Origin: Flavobacterium sp.
GTDB taxonomy: Bacteria > Bacteroidota > Bacteroidia > Flavobacteriales > Flavobacteriaceae
Length of the DNA: 64,000 bases
Assembly: GCA_027484725.1 (NCBI GenBank)
Contig: JAIXSK010000021.1
Coordinates: forward strand, 62,001-126,000
Direction of reading: 5' to 3'
Every line of letters starts with the position of its first letter. The first letter of the stretch is position 1. The notes beneath the pieces are model-generated. The model was not told the DNA's origin, searched no databases, and saw nothing but the letters and a program-made list of their open reading frames with translations. A program made the translations under genes and the position numbers. Of the stretch, positions 43,607 through 52,526 are shown one piece after another.

Positions 43607-45145
43607 TTAGATGTGTGTGTTTTTACTTTTGTTTTTGATGTATATCATGCCAATGACCAAACTAACTCCGGCAATGATGATGGGGTACCACAATCCTTCT
43701 AGGTAAAACTCCGGATTACCGGCTTCTTTTGAGGTGGTTACAAAATAAGTAGATATGGCCGGAAGCAATCCTCCAAAAATACCATTTCCGACGTGATAAG
43801 GCAAAGACATGGATGTGTATCTGATTTTGGTTGGGAACATTTCTACTAAGAATGCGGCAATTGGTCCGTATACCATGGTAACGAAAATTACTTGAATAAA
43901 AACCAAAAACACAAGCAGCCATTTGTCTGAATCAATGATTTTTTTGGTGACTTTGGTTTCAATTTTCTCTTTGCCTTTGTCGTCCAACATCACTTTTCCG
44001 TTGTCTAGGTGGATGGTTTTGATTTCCTCTACGGTGGTTCCGTCGGTAAATGATTTATTGGTGGTGTAGATGGAATCAATTTTGGTTCCTTCTAAAGCTT
44101 TCATCGATGGGACTGTTTTGGTGTTTTCAACGATTTCAGTTTTGTTGGCCAAATCAGTAGTGGCATACATTTTTTTGTAGATCGGGCGATACAATAAAAT
44201 AGCCATCAGCATACCGGCCATCATGATGTTTTTGCGTCCGATTTTGTCGCTTAATCCACCAAATACTACAAAGAAAGGAGTGCCCATAATAAGCGCAATT
44301 CCCAGTAAAGTATCCACTTGTGTAGCATCAACACATTGTACCGTTTTTAAGAAATTCATCGCGTAAAACTGACCCGTATACCAAACTACACCCTGCCCCA
44401 TCGTTGCTCCAAATAAAGCCAATAAGACAAATTTGAGGTTGTATCTGTTTCCGAAACTTTCCTTGAGCGGATTGGCACTGATGTTACCTTCAGATTTAGC
44501 TTTGGCAAAAACCGGAGATTCGTGCATCCCTTTGCGGATGAAGTATGAAACTACAACCATCAGAATAGATACCCAGAACGGAACTCTCCAACCCCAATCT
44601 TCAAAAGCTTCTTTGGTCATGGCTGATTTGGTCATCAAAATAACCATCAATGAAACGAATAAACCAACCGTTGCAGTGGTTTGAATCCATGAAGTCCAAT
44701 AGCCGCGCTGGCCTTTAGGTGCGTGTTCTGCCACATAAGTAGCTGCTCCGCCGTATTCACCACCAAGGGCCAAACCTTGTAAAAGTCTGAGCACCAAAAC
44801 CAGTAATGGCGCCATAAAGCCAATGGTTTCATAACTCGGAATGCAACCAATAAGAAACGTTGCTCCGCCCATGAGCATTAACGTAACCATAAAGGTGTAT
44901 TTGCGTCCGATGAGATCGCCTAATCGTCCGAAGAATAAAGCGCCAAACGGACGAACTACGAAACCTGCTGCAAAAGTTGCCAAAGTAGATAAGAAAGCGG
45001 CCGTTGGATTGTCTGCCGGAAAGAATTTGGTTGAAATTACAACCGCCAAACTCCCGAAAATGTAAAAATCATACCATTCAATCATGGTACCCATGGAGGA
45101 AGCAGAAATCACTTTCCAAATTCCTTTTGTAGATGTCTTGCTCAT
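43607..45145 (-). CDS. MFS transporter, metabolite:H+ symporter (MHS) family, with inserted loop
   Basis: 512 residues with 12 helices. Family marks: SSMGTMIEWYDFYIFGSLA, FAAGFVVRPFGALFFGRLGDLIGRKYTF, RLLQGLALGGEYGGAATYVAEHAP and FPTKIRYTSMSLPYHVGNGIFGG. Between helices ~8 and 9 there is an unusual charged insert of about 85 residues (~322-405, rich in T, K, E, D) absent from ordinary MHS members. Likely imports a carboxylate with protons. It lies 24 nt after the DcaP-like porin. Confidence 0.92.
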   Translation of the reverse strand: MSKTSTKGIWKVISASSMGTMIEWYDFYIFGSLAVVISTKFFPADNPTAAFLSTLATFAAGFVVRPFGALFFGRLGDLIGRKYTFMVTLMLMGGATFLIGCIPSYETIGFMAPLLVLVLRLLQGLALGGEYGGAATYVAEHAPKGQRGYWTSWIQTTATVGLFVSLMVILMTKSAMTKEAFEDWGWRVPFWVSILMVVVSYFIRKGMHESPVFAKAKSEGNISANPLKESFGNRYNLKFVLLALFGATMGQGVVWYTGQFYAMNFLKTVQCVDATQVDTLLGIALIMGTPFFVVFGGLSDKIGRKNIMMAGMLMAILLYRPIYKKMYATTDLANKTEIVENTKTVPSMKALEGTKIDSIYTTNKSFTDGTTVEEIKTIHLDNGKVMLDDKGKEKIETKVTKKIIDSDKWLLVFLVFIQVIFVTMVYGPIAAFLVEMFPTKIRYTSMSLPYHVGNGIFGGLLPAISTYFVTTSKEAGNPEFYLEGLWYPIIIAGVSLVIGMIYIKNKSKNTHI

Positions 45146-45169
45146 AAAATAATTATTGATGGTTTAAAG

Positions 45170-46444
45170 TTAAAAAGTATAAGCGCACGATACCATAACG
45201 CGCACATTGTTTACGTCTTTTGAATGTCCGTCAGCAGTGGCGTTGGCTTTTGTGCTCATATCGCCCCAGCTGGCTGCAGTATATTCAATTTCAGGAGTTA
45301 CTCTGAATTTATTTTGTTTGAAATCAACACGTCCAGATACGCGCATCACGTTGTCAACTACCCTGGTGAATGCTGTATTGGCTCCACGCATATAGTATTT
45401 TACGGTTTCACCAGTAGCCAATCCGTTTTTGTCCGCTCCGTTGATTTGGGTATAACCGAAAAATAAGCCCGGAGCAATGCTTTTGCCGTTACTGGCTATG
45501 TCTAACCAAAAGGCTGAGGTTTTGATGGCTTCATATTTTTCAACACCGTTTAAGGTATATCCGGCATAACCGCCCAGCATGACTTGACTGTACATATTTC
45601 CACCTGAAATTCCGTAGGCTTTGATGGAAATCTTTTCATTGGCATATTTTACATAACCCATAAAAAGAGTACTGTTGACTTTTTCGGTGGTTTGCTTTCC
45701 GCCATTGTCAGTAAGTGGTTGAAGTGATTTGTATTCCATACCCAAACCGGCCAGCCAATTTTTGTGTTTGTACTGAAATTGTCCGTGAAAAGTGGGAATT
45801 GGAGAATTAATGGATGCAGCATTTTGTGAGCCCGGACCAGCAACCGTAAATTCTCTTTCTTTATATGCCGTTAAAGCAAATGAAAGATCTTTCCCTAGGT
45901 TTTGTTTTAAGCGAACTTGCGTGGCCCATCCAAACGGATTAAACATAATTCCGGTATTGAAGTTGGCTACGCCCGGAAAAACCTCAGGAATAAAAGTCGG
46001 ATACCAAGTTTGTCCTATGGTTAGACTGGTTTTAGACCAATCCATGTTTACATAAGCATGGCGCAAACGCAATAAACCAATTGAGGCCGATTCAGAATTT
46101 CCAAAGAAATCACCTTCTAGATTTCCGTTGATTTTGGCGCCCCAAACATTTGGGCCTTTGGCTTTGATTCCAAACCTAGAAATGATGGCTAAAAAATTCG
46201 AAGCACTCGCCTTATTGATGTCATTTCCATCTGCATCTTTGACTTCGTCAAGGGGATATAGATTGAGTTCATCTTCTCGAACACTAGAAGATTTTCGGGT
46301 GTCATAAATGTAATCTGTTCTGATAAATCCATACATACTCATGTCCCATTCTTTTTCTCCTGTTACCGGAGATGTGGTCGGTGTATTTTGAGCATTTCCC
46401 CAAAACGAAACGCCGGCCAAGGTTAATAGAATTACTTTTTTCAT
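45170..46444 (-). CDS. DcaP-like outer-membrane porin
   Basis: 424 residues with a signal peptide (ILLTLAGVSFWGNAQ). The mature part starts WDMSMYGFIRTDYIYDTRKSS and is a series of amphipathic strands ending in RVMVSCAYTF with the C-terminal Phe typical of barrels. The pattern (SLTIGQTWYPTF, FNTGIMFNPFGWATQVRLKQ) fits DcaP-like trimeric porins for dicarboxylates. It precedes the MHS transporter in the same operon, giving outer- and inner-membrane uptake of one acid. Confidence 0.85.
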   Translation of the reverse strand: MKKVILLTLAGVSFWGNAQNTPTTSPVTGEKEWDMSMYGFIRTDYIYDTRKSSSVREDELNLYPLDEVKDADGNDINKASASNFLAIISRFGIKAKGPNVWGAKINGNLEGDFFGNSESASIGLLRLRHAYVNMDWSKTSLTIGQTWYPTFIPEVFPGVANFNTGIMFNPFGWATQVRLKQNLGKDLSFALTAYKEREFTVAGPGSQNAASINSPIPTFHGQFQYKHKNWLAGLGMEYKSLQPLTDNGGKQTTEKVNSTLFMGYVKYANEKISIKAYGISGGNMYSQVMLGGYAGYTLNGVEKYEAIKTSAFWLDIASNGKSIAPGLFFGYTQINGADKNGLATGETVKYYMRGANTAFTRVVDNVMRVSGRVDFKQNKFRVTPEIEYTAASWGDMSTKANATADGHSKDVNNVRVMVSCAYTF

Positions 46445-46547
46445 AATGATTTAAAATTTGGTTGGTTATGCATTGTTAGGCATGTCCAAATTCTAAATTT
46501 TCAGTTATGAGAAAAATTATGATATATATTTATGTAAATAATATAGT

Positions 46548-46967
46548 TTAATCTTTAAAACGCTCCCATTTTATAAGCATAAACTTATCTCCGAGTTCGG
46601 TAATAATCATTCCAGCTCCTGATAATAATTCTTTGTTTTTTAAGAATTCTACCAATTCTAAGTGATTAAAAATCTTGTAAGTGGGATGGTAATTGCCGTG
46701 TGATGGTTTTTTGATTTTGTACTCTTTAACCCAGTTGCTGATGGTTACGTGTGAAACGCCGATAATGCGCTCAATTTCGCGAAAACTGAGTCCTTCAAGA
46801 TAGAGTTGCAAAGCTTTAGTTACATAGTAATCGTCTATCTTTTTTCCGAGTTTATTGACCGTGAAGAAATAATTGCATTTTTTGCATAAATACCTCTGAC
46901 GGCCTTTAATAACACCGCTTTTTACAATGATGTTGCTTTGACATTTCGGACAGCTTGAAACTTCCAT
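46548..46967 (-). CDS. IS1 InsA-like zinc-ribbon/HTH protein, probably a regulator
   Basis: Starting at ATG 46967 gives 139 residues, MEVSSCPKCQSNIIVKSG; the longer form adds an unlike hydrophobic stretch. It has a C4 zinc ribbon (CPKC...CKKC) followed by an HTH (ALQLYLEGLSFREIERIIGVSHVTISNWVKEY), as in IS1 InsA, then ~55 residues of unknown type. There is no DDE catalytic partner and no terminal repeats nearby, so this is not an active insertion sequence. I infer a domesticated DNA-binding regulator, perhaps of the adjacent porin-transporter operon. A long inverted repeat lies at its promoter. Confidence 0.8.
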   Translation of the reverse strand: MEVSSCPKCQSNIIVKSGVIKGRQRYLCKKCNYFFTVNKLGKKIDDYYVTKALQLYLEGLSFREIERIIGVSHVTISNWVKEYKIKKPSHGNYHPTYKIFNHLELVEFLKNKELLSGAGMIITELGDKFMLIKWERFKD

Positions 46968-46978
46968 GTATAAAAAAT

Positions 46979-47011
46979 TTGCATAAATATACCAATTTAG
47001 CAAATATGCAA
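46979..47011. promoter_or_regulatory. Inverted repeat upstream of the InsA-like gene
   Basis: TTGCATA (46979-46985) and TATGCAA (47005-47011), 19 nt apart, begin 12 nt before the ATG at 46967 on the minus strand. The place suggests an autoregulatory operator; AT-rich context weakens the case. Confidence 0.4.
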
Positions 47012-47164
47012 AAATCAAATTCAAAAATAATTCATTATTTTTTTTATCATGATGTAATAATTCGGTAGATATAATATGATGTTTTCAATGAAAATCATAA
47101 AACTTTAAAAACAAACATTGTAAAACCGTCATATATTGACCGAATCTTTGTGTTTTGTATTTCG

Positions 47165-49348
47165 TCAAACTGTTTTTAAAAGCACTTGCTGGAGTTTATC
47201 TACTTCGAGCGGTTTATACAAAAAGCCCGTGAAATGCTCATGATAATCGGGATTGTCTTTAGCAGAAACATCTGCAGTTAATCCGTAAATCGGAGTAAAT
47301 CGGTTGAGGTTATTGGTGTTGCGAATGTATTTTGATGCTTCATAACCATCCATCTCGGGCATGTGAATATCCATCAAAATAAAATCATATAGATTTAATC
47401 CGCTTTCAATGACTGCTTCTTTTCCGTTGTTTGCATGTTTGACTTCAAAGCCCCATTTGCTCAATAGTTTTTGAGCAATCATGGCATTGATCATATTGTC
47501 TTCAACCAGTAAGATTTTTTTATTTTCAAATTCTGGCGTGATTGATTCTGTTGTTTTTTTGATTGTATTTTTTGATTTTTTTAGTTGAACACAAAATGAA
47601 AACGAGCTTCCTTTTCCGAATTCGCTTTTTGCTTCTATTTTGCCGCCGTATAATTCAACTAATTTTTTTACAATTGACAAACCAAGTCCGGTTCCGCCGG
47701 CTTTGCGGGTTCGGGTGTTTTTAATTTGTGAAAATGAATCAAAAACTTCTAATAGTTTGTGTGATTCAATGCCTTCTCCGGTATCACTTACTTCAAAAAA
47801 GACAGAGTCTCGATCAAGAATTTCAATGATTTTAGCTGTGATTTTGATGCGCCCTTTGTGGGTAAATTTAATGGCATTGTTCACTAAATTGCCCAAAATT
47901 TGAGTCATTTTGGTATCGTCTAATTCATAACAGTCAATGTTTTCATCGATATCCAAAATAAGGGCTACACCTTTTTCTTCGGCCATAGGATGATAAGTCT
48001 GATGTAGTTTGTTGAGTAACTCTCTAAGATTGCAATCATGTAAATCGAGTTCAACTTTTCCTACATCAAGCTTGGTAAAGTCTAAAATATCATTAATAAC
48101 CATCATCAGATGATTGGCAGAAAATTTCAACGGTTCAATCAACGGATTTTTTGCTAACTCTTGCTCTTCACTAAGCATATTGATAATGGTTGTAATGGCA
48201 TTGAGCGGCGTGCGAATTTCATGGCTCATCGTTGATAAAAAATCTTGACGAACCCGGGCAGCTTCTTCAGCGCGGTTGTTGCGTTCAATCATTTCGGCGC
48301 GTTCTTTTTGCAGTTCAGCTTCGCGCTCCATGGTTTTCATTTGAACTAAAATGTCATATTTATCAACCACTTTAAGCGTTTCGGTATTGACAACCGCATC
48401 TTTTTCTTTGAGGTAATATTCTAAATATTCTAGCGCTTTGGTTGTATTTCCTTCGCTTTTATAAATATTATAGAATAAGTTATAACATTTGTATTTTACT
48501 AAAGTAATGTTGTGTTTGTCAATAATAGTAAAAGCTAAATCAAGCGTTCTTTTGGCCAATTCAAGTTCTTTGGTTTCAACATATAATTTAGCCAATTTAT
48601 GATAGGCCATAGACAAGCCGAGCTTCTCGCCCATTTTGATATGAATGTCAATAGACTCCATATATAAATTCTCAGCTTGTTTAAACATTTTTTTAGCCGC
48701 CAAAACTTTGGCTTTTCCATAATAGGCAAAGGCCAAGCCGCGAATATCTTCAGCTTTTATTTTCATCGCTATGGATGATTCAATATAAGTTGAAGCCTTT
48801 TTTAAATCATTTTGCTTAATGCAAACACTTGATAAGTTGGTTAACGCATTTGATTCGAGTTTGATATCATCCAATAAACGAGCGGCTTTGATGGCGTTTT
48901 CATATGATTCAACGGCTTTTTCAATATCTTCAAAATATTCGTAAATGGTACCTAAGGTTTTTTCGCAACGCGAGATGTTGTGGTAATCATTGTACTTTTT
49001 GTAGATATTGAGCGCATCAATCAAATAAACCAAGCCTAAGTGGTAGTTGTTGGTTTTATACATCACTCCTGAGATGGCATATTTTGAATCAGCAACCCCG
49101 CGGTCATCGTTGAGTTCTTGATAAAGTTCAATGCTGATATTGGCATATTTCATACAAATATCATTATCGCCTTTGATCATATGAAACAATGACAAATGCG
49201 AATAAGCTTTAGCAACTAAATCTTTAAGTTTTTGACGCTGAGCTTGTTCAAGAGCTAATTGCGCCATCTGGATACTGAAGTTCAAATTATTGATACGAGC
49301 AACGTATGACTCGTCCAGTAATTTGTCTATACTAGAACGGATTTTCAT
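47165..49348 (-). CDS. Hybrid sensor histidine kinase with TPR sensor
   Basis: Starting at ATG 49348 gives 727 residues (MKIRSSIDKLLDE); the longer frame is rejected. Residues ~10-325 are tetratricopeptide repeats (YANISIELYQELNDDRGVADSKYAISG, KLESNALTNLSSVCIKQND), then a coiled coil (~335-370). HisKA (FLSTMSHEIRTPLNAITT), HATPase (NLVNNAIKFTHKG, GTGLGLSIVKKL) and a receiver domain (KILLVEDNMINAMIAQ, ILMDIHMPEMDGYE) follow. No membrane helix is present, so it is cytosolic. The signal and output partner are unknown; no response regulator is adjacent. Confidence 0.93.
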   Translation of the reverse strand: MKIRSSIDKLLDESYVARINNLNFSIQMAQLALEQAQRQKLKDLVAKAYSHLSLFHMIKGDNDICMKYANISIELYQELNDDRGVADSKYAISGVMYKTNNYHLGLVYLIDALNIYKKYNDYHNISRCEKTLGTIYEYFEDIEKAVESYENAIKAARLLDDIKLESNALTNLSSVCIKQNDLKKASTYIESSIAMKIKAEDIRGLAFAYYGKAKVLAAKKMFKQAENLYMESIDIHIKMGEKLGLSMAYHKLAKLYVETKELELAKRTLDLAFTIIDKHNITLVKYKCYNLFYNIYKSEGNTTKALEYLEYYLKEKDAVVNTETLKVVDKYDILVQMKTMEREAELQKERAEMIERNNRAEEAARVRQDFLSTMSHEIRTPLNAITTIINMLSEEQELAKNPLIEPLKFSANHLMMVINDILDFTKLDVGKVELDLHDCNLRELLNKLHQTYHPMAEEKGVALILDIDENIDCYELDDTKMTQILGNLVNNAIKFTHKGRIKITAKIIEILDRDSVFFEVSDTGEGIESHKLLEVFDSFSQIKNTRTRKAGGTGLGLSIVKKLVELYGGKIEAKSEFGKGSSFSFCVQLKKSKNTIKKTTESITPEFENKKILLVEDNMINAMIAQKLLSKWGFEVKHANNGKEAVIESGLNLYDFILMDIHMPEMDGYEASKYIRNTNNLNRFTPIYGLTADVSAKDNPDYHEHFTGFLYKPLEVDKLQQVLLKTV

Positions 49349-49578
49349 AGGTTCTTTATTATTTAGGGCAGAGTAAATATATATTTTTTCTTTTTTAACA
49401 CACAAGCAAAATGTTGAAAAATAGTCGTTTGCCAACATTTTTTATTTTTAACACAGCTTTTTTGTAAGTTATTTCGTTTAAAAAAGAATGCTTTTTGTCT
49501 CATTTTTTTTTAGCAATCATCAAACTACTTCTATTTGATTTGAGAATTTTATCTATCTTGGTTTAAATTTTACACAAT

Positions 49579-50184
49579 ATGCAATTTGATCCCAATCATT
49601 TAGAACAATCTGCAATTTATAAGCTGCTTACAGGGTTAATCATTCCGCGACCCATTGGTTGGATTTCAAGTATTGATGCAAACGGTGTGGTTAATTTGGC
49701 GCCTTTTTCCTACTTCAATGCTGTGGGCGATGATCCGCCGCATGTCATGTTTTCAACCTCCAGAAGCAATCATATTATCAAAGATACGCTGCACAATGTG
49801 CTTCAGACCAAACAGTTTGTCGTGAATATGGTGACGGAAGAATTAGCTGAGGCGATGAATCTAACAGCACATCCCATCTCAGCAGATCAAAGTGAATTTG
49901 ATTATGCACATCTAACACCAGTAAAATCTATTAAGGTCACACCGCCTAGAGTACTTGAAAGCCCTGTATCTATGGAATGTGAACTGGTGCATCATTACAC
50001 TTTAGAAGGTAGTCAAAACGGAGGTTCAACCATCCTTATTGGTCGTGTAGTTCAGTTTCACATTGCCGATGATTTGCTCATAGACGGATATAAAATAAAT
50101 CTTGAACACTATCAACCAGTAGCTCGTTTGGCGGGTTCCAACTATGCTAAATTGGGTGAAATTTTTACCATCAAACGAAATTAA
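49579..50184 (+). CDS. Flavin reductase family protein
   Basis: 201 residues of the flavin reductase-like FMN-binding fold: YKLLTGLIIPRPIGWISSIDANGVVNLAPFSYFNAVGDDPPHVMFSTS and TKQFVVNMV. Such proteins reduce flavin or bind FMN as reductase partners of monooxygenases. It lies upstream of the aromatic monooxygenase gene but with an intrinsic terminator between, so coupling is partial at most. Confidence 0.9.
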   Translation: MQFDPNHLEQSAIYKLLTGLIIPRPIGWISSIDANGVVNLAPFSYFNAVGDDPPHVMFSTSRSNHIIKDTLHNVLQTKQFVVNMVTEELAEAMNLTAHPISADQSEFDYAHLTPVKSIKVTPPRVLESPVSMECELVHHYTLEGSQNGGSTILIGRVVQFHIADDLLIDGYKINLEHYQPVARLAGSNYAKLGEIFTIKRN

Positions 50185-50190
50185 TAACAG

Positions 50191-50217
50191 CCTGTTTTTA
50201 AACAAACAGGTTTTTTT
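50191..50217 (+). terminator. Intrinsic terminator just upstream of the monooxygenase start
   Basis: CCTGTTT (50191-50197) and AAACAGG (50204-50210) form a 7-bp stem with a 6-nt loop, followed by seven T. It ends 8 bp before the ATG at 50226, leaving almost no room for a separate promoter; it may act as an attenuator between the two genes. Confidence 0.8.
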
Positions 50218-50225
50218 ATAGACCT

Positions 50226-52526
50226 ATGAAAATAACAGTAATTGGCGGCGGCCCGGGCGGATTATACTTTTCTATCTTACTCAAAAAGGCCATTCCGTCT
50301 TGTGAAATTAATGTATACGAACGAAATAAACCCGATGATAGTTTTGGTTTTGGCGTTGTTTTTTCAGATGAAACGCTCAGCGAATTTCTCTCGCGTGATG
50401 CCCAGTCTTATGAACTCATCCGCAGTAAATTTGCTTATTGGGATGATTTAGAGGTGGCTCGTGATGGCGAAGTGGTGCGCATTTCCGGTAATGGATTTTG
50501 TGGCTGTTCCCGAAAAACGTTGCTTCAGTTATTGCAACAACGCTGCATTGAAGAAGGCGTTCAATTGCATTTTGAACATAATATTGATGATTTGTCACAA
50601 TTTGCCGATGCTGATTACATCATTGCTTGTGACGGCATCAACAGCCCCATTCGCGATGCGCGTCAAGAACAATTCGGAACCAACATTCAACTCAAAAGCA
50701 ATCGATTTGTTTGGCTCGGATCTACCCGACCGCTTGATGCATTCACTTATTTTTTTAGAACTACAGAGCATGGAACTTTTGTGGCTCATACCTATCAATA
50801 TGAACAAGGCATGAGTACATGGATTTTTGAGTGTGCCGATCAAACCTGGAAAAATGCAGGTTTTGAAGTTGCCAACGAAGCCGATACGATGGCCAAATTG
50901 TCTGAGATTTTTGCCGAAGAATTGCAAGGCCATGCGCTCATTTCAAATAAATCACACTGGCGTCAATTTCCGCATGTAACCAATAATCAATGGCATTCTG
51001 GCAATATCGTTTTGTTGGGCGATGCCAAAGCTACGGCCCACTACTCTATTGGTTCAGGAACCAAACTCGCTATGGAATGCGCTATTGCACTGGCCGATTC
51101 TATCATTGAACACAAACAAGATAAAGCCCAGGCTTTTCAAAAATATGAACAACTCCGTCGCAGTCGCGTTGAAATGATTCAACACGCAGCCAATGTTTCA
51201 CTCGATTGGTTTGAACACATGGATCGCCACATACAACACGATTTTACACCCTTTGCTTTTGGCGTGATGACGCGGTCTAAAAAAGTAACGTTCGAGAATT
51301 TGGCTTTGCGTGATGATTCGTTTACTGAAAAAGTCCTGACTGATTTTAATTGCAGCATCGGGAATTTCAAAGTCAAAACACCGGCTGCTTTTACACCCTT
51401 TAGCTTGCGCGATATGCAACTCAAAAACAGAATTGTAATGTCGCCCATGGGGCAATATGCCGCCGAAGACGGTTTGGTGTCCAATTGGCATTTGGTGCAT
51501 TACGGAGCGCGCGCTACCGGAGGTGTTGGATTGATATTAACCGAGATGACCGCCGTTTCAAAAAAAGGCAGAATCACTTTAGGTTGTGCCGGAATTTGGA
51601 CTGAAGAACAAATGCTTAAGTGGAAAAAAGTAGTTCGCTATGTACACAAATACAGCAAGTCTAAAATTGGTATTCAACTCGGGCATTCCGGCCGAAAAGG
51701 TTCGGTTGAGGTTCCATCCATCGGTGCCCATATTCCGTTGGCAAAACGCGGTTGGGATTTAATCTCAGCTTCACCGATTGCTTTTACTGCTGATATGCCT
51801 ATTCCGCGCGAAATGACCCTTACCGATATGAATAATGTCATTTCTGAATTTGTCAATGCGACCATTTTTGCCGAAGAAGCCGGTTTTGATATGATTGAAT
51901 TACAAGCGCATCACGGATTTTTGCTCGCTTCGTTTCTATCGCCGCTTACCAATCACAGAAGCGATGAATTTGGCGGTTCTATTGAAAATCGTCTCAAATT
52001 TCCGTTGCAAGTTTTTCAGGCCATGCGCGAAGTTTTTCCGCAAAACAAACCCATGTCTGTGCGTATTTCGGCTTCAGATTGGGCCGAAAATGGCATCACA
52101 GAAGCTGAGGTTATTATCATGGCTGAAGCCTTTAAAAATGCTGGCGCAGACATCATCAACGTTTCTACCGGAAATACCGTATCGTACCAACAACCACAAA
52201 TTGGTCGCATGTGGCAAACGCCTTTTTCAGATTTGGTGCGCAATACGGTTCATGTGCCCACCATTACCACGGGTTATATTCAAAACATCGACCAAATCAA
52301 TACTTTGCTTTTGAATGCGCGTGCTGATTTGGTGGCTTTAGGCCGACCATTGTTGCTGGATCCGAATTTTGTTCGCCATGCGCAAGCGTATGAACAATTC
52401 AAACCAGATGATATTCCGAATCAATACATGGCCGGAGTTTCGCATTTGTATCCGCTTCAAGCTGCTGAGCGCAAAGCCACTGAATCCATGAAAAAAGCTT
52501 TAAAACCCGAAAGTCATAAAAAGTAA
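50226..52526 (+). CDS. Bifunctional aminobenzoyl-CoA/salicylyl-CoA monooxygenase-reductase
   Basis: 766 residues. The N-terminal half (1-~370) is a class A FAD monooxygenase: VIGGGPGGLYFSILLKKAIP, RKTLLQLLQQRC, IACDGINSPIR and GNIVLLGDAKATAHYSIGSGTKLAMECAIALAD. The C-terminal half (~385-750) is an Old Yellow Enzyme-type FMN reductase: FTPFSLRDMQLKNRIVMSPMGQYAAEDG, GIQLGHSGRKG, MIELQAHHGFLLASFLSPLTNHRSDEFGG. This fusion is that of 2-aminobenzoyl-CoA monooxygenase/reductase. It hydroxylates the CoA-bound ring at C5 and may also reduce it. The stop overlaps the next start (TAATG). Confidence 0.92.
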   Translation: MKITVIGGGPGGLYFSILLKKAIPSCEINVYERNKPDDSFGFGVVFSDETLSEFLSRDAQSYELIRSKFAYWDDLEVARDGEVVRISGNGFCGCSRKTLLQLLQQRCIEEGVQLHFEHNIDDLSQFADADYIIACDGINSPIRDARQEQFGTNIQLKSNRFVWLGSTRPLDAFTYFFRTTEHGTFVAHTYQYEQGMSTWIFECADQTWKNAGFEVANEADTMAKLSEIFAEELQGHALISNKSHWRQFPHVTNNQWHSGNIVLLGDAKATAHYSIGSGTKLAMECAIALADSIIEHKQDKAQAFQKYEQLRRSRVEMIQHAANVSLDWFEHMDRHIQHDFTPFAFGVMTRSKKVTFENLALRDDSFTEKVLTDFNCSIGNFKVKTPAAFTPFSLRDMQLKNRIVMSPMGQYAAEDGLVSNWHLVHYGARATGGVGLILTEMTAVSKKGRITLGCAGIWTEEQMLKWKKVVRYVHKYSKSKIGIQLGHSGRKGSVEVPSIGAHIPLAKRGWDLISASPIAFTADMPIPREMTLTDMNNVISEFVNATIFAEEAGFDMIELQAHHGFLLASFLSPLTNHRSDEFGGSIENRLKFPLQVFQAMREVFPQNKPMSVRISASDWAENGITEAEVIIMAEAFKNAGADIINVSTGNTVSYQQPQIGRMWQTPFSDLVRNTVHVPTITTGYIQNIDQINTLLLNARADLVALGRPLLLDPNFVRHAQAYEQFKPDDIPNQYMAGVSHLYPLQAAERKATESMKKALKPESHKK

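Noticed and set aside
46548..46967. Possible IS1 insertion element
   Set aside because: No second transposase frame, no terminal inverted repeats and no target duplication around the InsA-like gene.
47059..47145. ATTCGGT ... ACCGAAT inverted repeat downstream of the hybrid kinase
   Set aside because: Arms are only 7 bp and 73 nt apart in AT-rich DNA; the site lies at the 3' end of the kinase gene, so no regulatory role can be supported.
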